The position numbers and the translations under genes were made by a program. This document shows positions 1 to 4,266 of a stretch of DNA of 6,342 bases, piece by piece. Location of the stretch: the NCBI GenBank assembly GCA_030636465.1, contig DAOVWW010000094.1:1-6342 (forward strand). Direction: 5' to 3'. The DNA is from Gammaproteobacteria bacterium. Its GTDB lineage: Bacteria; Pseudomonadota; Gammaproteobacteria; BMS3Bbin11. The stretch's first letter is position 1, and each line of letters opens with the position of its first letter. The notes beneath the pieces were generated by a model, which was given only the letters and a program-made list of their open reading frames with translations, was not told the DNA's origin and made no database searches.

Positions 1-1
1 A

Positions 2-29
2 CGCCGGCAAGAGAAACCTCTCGCGGGCG
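2..29. repeat. Imperfect inverted repeat at the left edge
   Basis: Arms 2-13 and 18-29 pair at 10 of 12 positions around an AAAC loop (14-17). Mismatches are at 6/25 and 9/22. No T-run follows, so it is not a standard terminator on the plus strand. It could be a REP-like palindrome or the tail of an upstream gene or RNA lying outside the window. It does not share the G-rich loop of the neighbouring stem-loops. Confidence 0.4.
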
Positions 30-44
30 ATTAGAGAAAATCTA

Positions 45-65
45 GTAAGCGGGGGCAGGGCTTAT
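45..65 (+). repeat. Stem-loop A1 of the G-rich-loop family
   Basis: Stem TAAGC (46-50) pairs perfectly with GCTTA (60-64) around the 9-nt loop GGGGGCAGG. An extra G45-T65 wobble would form on the plus strand only. It has the same loop length, loop start (GGGG) and C-G closing pair as five other stem-loops in the window. No gene overlaps it. Its function is unknown; it is probably a REP-like dispersed element. Confidence 0.7.
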
Positions 66-100
66 CAAGTGTGATTACAAATAAAAGCAATCTGACTGAA

Positions 101-119
101 TCTGCGGGGGTTAGGCAGG
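101..119 (+). repeat. Stem-loop A2 of the G-rich-loop family
   Basis: CTGC (102-105) pairs with GCAG (115-118) around the 9-nt loop GGGGGTTAG, plus a T101-G119 wobble that exists only on the plus strand. The loop is identical to that of copy B2 about 2 kb away, but the outer stem differs and stays complementary. The rest of 1-327 contains no gene that I can support. Confidence 0.7.
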
Positions 120-234
120 ATAAAGGCTAAATTTTATATCTTCCTGAAAATTACATTGTATTGATAAATTCAGGTAACAAACTATTCGACCTATACGTTT
201 AGGTTAGATAATAATTATCTATCTGTCAAATACT

Positions 235-248
235 ATCTTTTTTAGTAG
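235..248 (+). repeat. 14-bp direct repeat, copy 1
   Basis: ATCTTTTTTAGTAG here is repeated exactly at 2180-2193. In both places it lies downstream of a pair of G-rich-loop stem-loops in the same orientation, so the two leftward genes sit between the copies. It is AT-rich, so chance is possible. Confidence 0.4.
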
Positions 249-309
249 GGTCAAACCATTAACAGGGCAACCCAGGTCCCTTTCCAGGTCTCTCTTGTTC
301 TCTCTGCTT

Positions 310-342
310 AATAGTATATGGTTATTTTTATACCATATTATT
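310..342. repeat. AT-rich inverted repeat around the HD-GYP stop codon
   Basis: ATATGGT (316-322) pairs with ACCATAT (332-338), extended by AATA/TATT (310-313 with 339-342) past a two-base GT bulge. The loop (323-331) contains the TAA stop of the leftward HD-GYP gene. In the leftward transcript the hairpin is followed by AAGC, not a U-run. It could stabilise the mRNA 3' end rather than act as an intrinsic terminator. Confidence 0.35.
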
Positions 343-1434
343 TTGCATAATAGCATTGCTACTCATCACAGCCCTGCATATGAACTGGTAAGTCTCGACA
401 TCTTCAATGCATTCAATGAATGCTTCTACCAGGTGACTATCCAGCTTCTTCCCCGACATCTCATTTAGTATTTCGAAGGCCTGATCATTTGACATGGCGA
501 TCTTATACGGCCTATCACTTGTTAATGCGTCAAACACATCAGCAACAGCGACTATCCTGGCTTCGAGAGGGATTTCATTCGAGGACAGGCCTTCCGGGTA
601 CCCAGTACCATCAACTGATTCATGGTGATATTCAACTATGTTAAGCAACATATTTATATGCGCGTGTTCAATTAAATTAAAGTTGTGGACCAGTTTTTCG
701 ATAATTTCTCTTCCTTTTGTTGCGTGTGTCTTGATGATATTAAATTCATTAGTAGTTAATTTACCCGGCTTGAAAAGGATGTAGTCAGGAATGGCTATTT
801 TTCCAACATCGTGCAATGGTGAAAATAATAGTAGATGTTCAATCCATTCGTCTGAAAGTGAGTATTTTGAGGCAGTTTTCCTGGCAATAAGCCATGAATA
901 ATGTGACATCCTGTTCAGATGTTCAGAAGTTTCAGAGTCCCTGTAATCAAAGACATGTTTCATGGTTTTCACTGCGGCAGTTAAGGAGTTTATTGCCTGT
1001 AACTTGCAAGAAATATAATGGGCAATCAGGCGCCCGTAAATATTGAGAAATTCAGTTATATCGTTCGAAAAGCTGTTCCTCGAATCTGAATTAAAAAATA
1101 TAAAACCAAAAAACTCACCACTTTTTAGCATCGGAATTGTATAGCTGGATTTATATCCACCCTGCAGGACTTTATTCAAGCGACCTGTTGGTCCTGTTTC
1201 TTTTTCTATATCGTTAATAACACGGGGTGAACATTTTACAGCTATGTTCAGCAGGGTGGGTATTTCAGCTAGTTTTCGTGAGTAGTTCCCCAGGTTGTCA
1301 TTTACTGAGCTGGAAAGGTATGTTTTAACAATATCAGTTTCTGCGTTGTACAAACAAACAGAAATACGAGTAAGGAAGCGAAACCTGCTTTTAATTTCAG
1401 AGTGAAGGATTTTTAATTCTTTATCTTGTTTCAT
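328..1434 (-). CDS. GAF + HD-GYP domain cyclic-di-GMP phosphodiesterase
   Basis: This 368-residue soluble protein has two domains. Residues about 10-145 look like a GAF sensor domain, ending in the typical pattern of a GxxFGF strand followed by an F/T-rich helix (FSNDITEFLNIYGRLIAHYI). Residues about 150-345 are an HD-GYP phosphodiesterase. The expected metal-binding residues are present: E168, H172, H208-D209 (in HDVGK), H237, H270-H271 (YHHE) and D299 (AVADVFDALTSDRPYK). The GYP motif GTGYP is at 276-280. Family knowledge says such enzymes linearise cyclic-di-GMP to pGpG or GMP, so this copy should be active. What the GAF domain senses is unknown. No membrane segment or receiver domain is seen. 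The gene lies 64 bp downstream of a small exported protein on the same strand and is probably co-transcribed with it. The start codon has no strong Shine-Dalgarno sequence, so expression may depend on upstream translation. Confidence 0.93.
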   Translation of the reverse strand: MKQDKELKILHSEIKSRFRFLTRISVCLYNAETDIVKTYLSSSVNDNLGNYSRKLAEIPTLLNIAVKCSPRVINDIEKETGPTGRLNKVLQGGYKSSYTIPMLKSGEFFGFIFFNSDSRNSFSNDITEFLNIYGRLIAHYISCKLQAINSLTAAVKTMKHVFDYRDSETSEHLNRMSHYSWLIARKTASKYSLSDEWIEHLLLFSPLHDVGKIAIPDYILFKPGKLTTNEFNIIKTHATKGREIIEKLVHNFNLIEHAHINMLLNIVEYHHESVDGTGYPEGLSSNEIPLEARIVAVADVFDALTSDRPYKIAMSNDQAFEILNEMSGKKLDSHLVEAFIECIEDVETYQFICRAVMSSNAIMQNNMV

Positions 1435-1498
1435 TTATTTTCAACTATGATCTACCTGTTAAATCAATATTAAAATTGCAGGCTAAATAAGCTATCTA

Positions 1499-1864
1499 TT
1501 ACTGAATACTAGATAGTGCAAGTAATTTATCAATTGAGCTATCCATGCTGTTAGTGGAAATATATGCGTTTATAACTGATTTCTGTTGCATTCTTTCCAG
1601 GTCAAGGAAAGAGTGGTAATACTCAGAAGACATTTTGAAAAGGAGTGATTCATATTCAGTCACTTCATCTTCATCTATATTTTTAATTTGTAATTCATCG
1701 ATTGACTCGTCTGGTTTAAGATAGCTTTCCCCAGCTGCATTAGTTAAGGCCTCAAGATAAGTATCCTGCCCATAAGCATTAGCGGTAAGCAGCAGGCATA
1801 GAAATACGGCACATGCCGCACACAGAAGATAGTAGGTTCCCTTGTTAATTTTTATTAATGACAT
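1499..1864 (-). CDS. Small exported protein of unknown family
   Basis: A 121-residue protein. The ATG at 1864 is preferred because GGAGGTG sits just upstream (1868-1874); a longer reading from 1963 would add 33 residues ahead of the signal peptide. Residues 1-30 form a Sec signal peptide: Lys5 and Lys8, a hydrophobic core at about 11-27, and an AxA cleavage motif (A28-N-A30). The mature part of about 91 residues is acidic around 47-65 (DESIDELQIKNIDEDEVTEY), then likely helical, with regularly spaced E, L and Y residues (EYESLLFKMSSEYYHSFLDL) and a KSVINAY segment. I do not recognise the family. Its place directly ahead of an HD-GYP gene suggests a periplasmic or secreted partner in the same operon, but the HD-GYP protein has no visible membrane segment to receive such a signal. 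The cellular role is open. Confidence 0.8.
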   Translation of the reverse strand: MSLIKINKGTYYLLCAACAVFLCLLLTANAYGQDTYLEALTNAAGESYLKPDESIDELQIKNIDEDEVTEYESLLFKMSSEYYHSFLDLERMQQKSVINAYISTNSMDSSIDKLLALSSIQ

Positions 1865-1867
1865 ATT

Positions 1868-1874
1868 CACCTCC
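1868..1874 (-). promoter_or_regulatory. Strong ribosome binding site fixing the start at 1864
   Basis: On the minus strand this reads GGAGGTG, with five bases between GGAGG and the ATG at 1864-1862. It decides in favour of the 121-residue product beginning MSLIKINKG rather than the 154-residue reading starting at 1963. Confidence 0.8.
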
Positions 1875-2029
1875 ATAAATTCATTTTTTATGAAATATTT
1901 ACATGCTTCATCATGGCAACAAATACTCTTGCAATAGATCGAAGTTCTGTTGGCATGCGACACTGGGGTGAGTATTGACGGCCGCGAGGCATCCCAATGA
2001 AGGCATTAAAATTTTGCAATTTTGCAGCG

Positions 2030-2043
2030 CGTGCAAAAGCACG
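2030..2043. repeat. Short perfect hairpin CGTGC-AAAA-GCACG
   Basis: A 5-bp stem with an AAAA loop in the non-coding spacer, next to a repeated ATTTTGCA (around 2010-2025). No T-run follows on either side. It could be part of a decayed mobile-element end together with the adjoining G-rich stem-loops, but this is inference. Confidence 0.3.
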
Positions 2044-2074
2044 ATAATCTACTCTATTGTTTTTTGATGCTTTA

Positions 2075-2091
2075 CGGCGGGGGTGAGGCCG
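2075..2091 (+). repeat. Stem-loop B1 of the G-rich-loop family
   Basis: CGGC (2075-2078) pairs with GCCG (2088-2091) around the 9-nt loop GGGGGTGAG. It forms a tandem pair with B2. The core GGCGGGGGTKAGGCC recurs after exactly 21 bp (2076 and 2097), about two helical turns. Confidence 0.7.
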
Positions 2092-2093
2092 AA

Positions 2094-2114
2094 TTTGGCG
2101 GGGGTTAGGCCAAA
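2094..2114 (+). repeat. Stem-loop B2 of the G-rich-loop family
   Basis: TTTGGC (2094-2099) pairs perfectly with GCCAAA (2109-2114) around the 9-nt loop GGGGGTTAG. The stem can extend past a bulged C2115 (A2093-T2116, A2092-T2117). The loop equals that of A2, while the outer stem bases differ in a compensatory way. Confidence 0.72.
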
Positions 2115-2179
2115 CTTTAAAAGTCTGTGATGACTTTAGTCAGAGCGTGGAAGTTTTATATTATGCTACCACGCACAAG

Positions 2180-2193
2180 ATCTTTTTTAGTAG
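2180..2193 (+). repeat. 14-bp direct repeat, copy 2
   Basis: Exact second copy of ATCTTTTTTAGTAG (first at 235-248), again downstream of a stem-loop pair. Sequences around the two copies are otherwise only weakly similar. Confidence 0.4.
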
Positions 2194-2275
2194 ACCTTTC
2201 TAAAGGATTATAGTGACTATATTCCTCAAATCAACTTAAAAGCTATAAATTCATCTAGAATCAGGCAAAAAAAGA

Positions 2276-2383
2276 ATGAATAGCTGCAATAATAATCAAA
2301 AGCCACACAGGAAAAAGTCCGAATTGCTTAGCGGCCAATCTGAACATCCTGTTATCAAGGCATCTGTTGGAAAAATGAGTTAA
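2276..2383 (+). CDS. Possible 35-residue small ORF
   Basis: ATG to TAA, 35 codons, encoding a hydrophilic, basic peptide beginning MNSCNNNQKPHRKKSE with no signal peptide or membrane segment. The upstream bases (GCAAAAAAAGA) give only a weak ribosome binding site. No recognisable family or promoter supports it. It lies in the AT-rich spacer upstream of the GTPase operon promoter. It may well be a chance ORF and is listed because nothing else occupies 2200-2420. Confidence 0.18.
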   Translation: MNSCNNNQKPHRKKSELLSGQSEHPVIKASVGKMS

Positions 2384-2429
2384 ATTCATCTGCCTGGAGC
2401 TCACATAATATATTAACGGTATATATTTC

Positions 2430-2457
2430 TTGACAGCCGGTCATTCTAAGCTACAAT
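2430..2457 (+). promoter_or_regulatory. Sigma70-type promoter of the GTPase/Roadblock operon
   Basis: TTGACA (2430-2435, a perfect -35) and TACAAT (2452-2457, one mismatch to the -10 consensus) are separated by 16 bp. Transcription would start near 2463-2465, giving a leader of about 245 nt before the ATG at 2709. It is the best promoter match in the window, and no gene separates it from the five-gene plus-strand operon. Confidence 0.65.
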
Positions 2458-2462
2458 ACGCG

Positions 2463-2492
2463 TATTAATCCCTATTAATCCCTACTAATCCA
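2463..2492 (+). repeat. Three tandem 10-bp repeats at the transcription start
   Basis: TATTAATCCC (2463-2472), TATTAATCCC (2473-2482) and TACTAATCCA (2483-2492) follow each other directly, starting five bases after the -10 box. Their 10-bp period puts each copy on nearly the same face of the helix. This is a plausible operator for a repressor acting just downstream of the promoter. The binding protein is unknown. Confidence 0.6.
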
Positions 2493-2494
2493 CT

Positions 2495-2524
2495 CGGGAT
2501 TTTAGGGCGATTTGAAATATCCCG
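2495..2524 (+). promoter_or_regulatory. Leader hairpin 1, alternative to the next hairpin
   Basis: CGGGAT (2495-2500) pairs with ATCCCG (2519-2524), continued by TTT/AAA (2501-2503 with 2515-2517) past a bulged T2518. The loop is about 11 nt. Its right arm (2514-2524) is also needed by the hairpin at 2514-2549, so the two folds exclude each other in the leader RNA. Confidence 0.45.
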
Positions 2525-2549
2525 CTTCTCAAACCCCGAAGCATATTTC
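2514..2549 (-). repeat. Stem-loop C1 of the G-rich-loop family (inverted copy)
   Basis: On the plus strand GCTTC (2524-2528) pairs with GAAGC (2538-2542) around a 9-nt loop. After a CCC bulge (2521-2523), GAAATAT (2514-2520) pairs with ATATTTC (2543-2549), giving 12 pairs. Read on the minus strand the loop is GGGGTTTGA, matching the family. The element lies inside the predicted leader of the GTPase operon and is the most stable hairpin there. Confidence 0.65.
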
Positions 2550-2603
2550 ATAACAACCATAGATTTTAATGCACTGCTTGAATATTTGCGGCTGCATCAC
2601 ACC

Positions 2604-2624
2604 CCAGGCCCAAACCCCGCCCGG
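2604..2624 (-). repeat. Stem-loop C2 of the G-rich-loop family (inverted copy)
   Basis: On the minus strand CCGGGC pairs with GCCTGG (five Watson-Crick pairs and one G-T wobble that exists only on this strand) around the 9-nt loop GGGGTTTGG. The plus-strand string CAAACCCCG is shared with C1 (2530-2538 and 2611-2619). It also lies in the predicted leader of the GTPase operon. Confidence 0.62.
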
Positions 2625-2708
2625 TATGTAAATCACAGATAGCTGTTGGTTATTTTTCTTTTCTAATCAGCGGGATGCTCTGTTTTTTTTAAACGGGAAA
2701 TTTTGGCC

Positions 2709-3710
2709 ATGATTAACATTCAGCTCTTAAATGAGAACCCTGGTAGTTCAAGGGCATATAAAATTGCTATCGATAACCGTGCAGCGGGTACTTGCAGGGT
2801 TGTTGAGGACGACAGTGCAGATATAGGCATCCTCGACATAGATTCATACAGGGGCGATGACTGGAAGGCGGTTCGTGACAGGAAGCATTTCCCGGTAATT
2901 CTCATATCAGGCAGGGAGCTGGGCGATGAGAAACTACTCATTCGTAAACCAGTAAAATTTTCCGAGTTATTGTGCCTCGTGTCTCAGCAGGCTGATAAGG
3001 GGATGGATGAAACAGGAACGTTCAAAGCTGCATCCTTAGCAGCTGGTCAGATCAAGGATGAGAGCAGGAAAAAAGTAATACGTTTTACCCGTAAAAATCA
3101 GCACTTCATAGCAAAAAACTATATTGTTGGCTATCTCTCTAAGCTCATAAAGAGTCAGAACACTAAAGAAATTTCATTATTCCAGTGGAAAAACATGTGG
3201 TTACTGGTAGATGGTGCCAGCATGACAGTCTGGAGCAATATCAACAGGGCACTTCTCAATCATCTTTCTGTCATGCCGCTAAAGGAAATCTCCCATAAGA
3301 ACCTTTCCTGGACCGAGACAGCGCCCATAATCGCTACGGCCAAACTATCGGATTCCATTGAAAACATGATATGGAGTATGACTCCCTATATTAGTGGACA
3401 GGGGCTGCCGCATGATCTTGATATTAATGAGTCATTCAGCCTGCAGACGTGGCCAAACTTTACACAGTACCCCAGTAGTAGCGAGCATCTGGCAGTAGCC
3501 AGTCACTGGTACGACAATGCTAGCAGCATCTCAGACATGGCGAGTCTTTTCAATCTGGAAATTTCTGAACTGGCGTCATTTATCACTAGTTGTCACCTGT
3601 GTGGTTTTCTGGCCAGTAATGAAGTCAGCACGAATTTCAGTACACCTGAACAGTCTACAAGCGGGATGTCACGTATTTTTGGAATGATGCTGAAAAAGCT
3701 GAGTGCCTGA
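2709..3710 (+). CDS. Degenerate receiver-domain protein with helical, possibly winged-helix C-terminus
   Basis: A 333-residue protein counted from ATG 2709. This ATG is preferred over TTG 2703 because GGGA (2695-2698) is about 10 bases upstream. Residues 1-95 resemble a shortened response-regulator receiver. There is a DIGILDID strand with D43 at the phosphoacceptor position, S67 at the Ser/Thr position (VILISG), and K80-P81 as the conserved lysine-proline. The N-terminal acidic pair is replaced by N8-E9-N10, so metal binding and phosphorylation are doubtful. Residues about 115-245 are an unrecognised, mostly helical region. Residues 248-303 (WPNFTQYP, then alternating helices ending in CHLCGFL) look like a winged-helix or similar adaptor. 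The stop is three bases before the GTPase start, so the two are coupled. I infer an adaptor or input protein for the GTPase rather than a standard transcription factor. Confidence 0.75.
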   Translation: MINIQLLNENPGSSRAYKIAIDNRAAGTCRVVEDDSADIGILDIDSYRGDDWKAVRDRKHFPVILISGRELGDEKLLIRKPVKFSELLCLVSQQADKGMDETGTFKAASLAAGQIKDESRKKVIRFTRKNQHFIAKNYIVGYLSKLIKSQNTKEISLFQWKNMWLLVDGASMTVWSNINRALLNHLSVMPLKEISHKNLSWTETAPIIATAKLSDSIENMIWSMTPYISGQGLPHDLDINESFSLQTWPNFTQYPSSSEHLAVASHWYDNASSISDMASLFNLEISELASFITSCHLCGFLASNEVSTNFSTPEQSTSGMSRIFGMMLKKLSA

Positions 3711-3713
3711 GTA

Positions 3714-4253
3714 ATGAGTGATATCCAGTTTAAGATAATCGTTGCAGGTTCTGTGGGTTCAGGAAAGACCACGTCCATTGCAGCGATCAGTGATATAGAG
3801 CCGTTTAAGACAGAAGAAGTGGCAACGGATGAAACAGGCAAGATGAAGAGCCACACAACCGTTGCCATGGATTATGGGCAGATGAGACTTGAAGATGACA
3901 CCGTTATTCATCTTTATGGTACACCGGGTCAGGGGCGTTTTGATTTCATGTGGGACATCGTTGGACTGGGCGCACTTGGGGTAATGATTCTGATCAATAA
4001 TAATTCAGAAGACCCTATCGGACAGCTGGATAACTACATCACTACTTTCTATTCAAAGATCAAGACGCACTGCATTGTCGTCGGTGTAACGTGCACAGAC
4101 CTCTGCTCCACACCAGACCTCTCTGCCTACAGGGAGCATGTAAAGAAGTATGATGAGAACATTCCCGTTTATACCCTGGATGCCCGTAACGGAGATATGG
4201 TTCGGATGCTTGCCCGAACTCTGCTATACCGGCTAGACCCCCTGATTAACTGA
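3714..4253 (+). CDS. MglA/CvnD-like small Ras-type GTPase
   Basis: A 179-residue single-domain GTPase of the prokaryotic Ras-like group found with Roadblock proteins. The P-loop GSVGSGKT is at 12-19. A switch I candidate with Thr48/Thr49 (KSHTTVAMDYG) follows. G3 is LYGTPGQGRF at 67-76: the Ras-type DxxG aspartate is replaced, as is common in this group, while Q73 at the Ras Gln61 position is kept. G4 is VTCTDL at 125-130, a TxxD form instead of NKxD. G5 is LDARNG at 155-160. There is no lipid-modification signal or membrane segment. By family knowledge such GTPases cycle between GTP and GDP under control of Roadblock/LC7 partners (MglB acts as GAP for MglA); two such genes lie downstream. 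The gene starts three bases after the receiver-like gene and ends 13 bases before the ATPase-phosphatase gene. Confidence 0.9.
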   Translation: MSDIQFKIIVAGSVGSGKTTSIAAISDIEPFKTEEVATDETGKMKSHTTVAMDYGQMRLEDDTVIHLYGTPGQGRFDFMWDIVGLGALGVMILINNNSEDPIGQLDNYITTFYSKIKTHCIVVGVTCTDLCSTPDLSAYREHVKKYDENIPVYTLDARNGDMVRMLARTLLYRLDPLIN

Positions 4254-4266
4254 TCAGTATTTCAAC

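Noticed and set aside
104..116. GTTAGGC in the stem-loops as an integron attC core site (GTTRRRY)
   Set aside because: The heptamer fits, but no matching RYYYAAC partner lies within about 100 bases upstream of either copy, the palindromes are far too short for attC, and no integrase gene is present.
1499..1864. Lipoprotein reading of the small exported protein
   Set aside because: The cysteines at 15, 18 and 23 lie at the start of or inside the hydrophobic core, without a proper lipobox after it; an AxA cleavage site at 28-30 fits better.
1865..1963. A longer start at 1963 for the small exported protein
   Set aside because: It lacks a ribosome binding site and would put 33 residues ahead of a normal signal peptide; the ATG at 1864 has GGAGG at ideal spacing.
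2669..2690. T8 run (2683-2690) as an intrinsic terminator in the leader
   Set aside because: No stable GC-rich stem precedes it; only a three-pair AGC/GCT can be drawn.
2703..2708. TTG start two codons upstream of ATG 2709
   Set aside because: ATG is the better codon and the only upstream GGGA is about 10 bases from it, but just 4 bases from the TTG.
1865..2708. CRISPR array or tRNA in the long spacer
   Set aside because: The repeats are too few, irregularly spaced and in mixed orientation for CRISPR, and no cloverleaf with a TTC-type T-loop was found.
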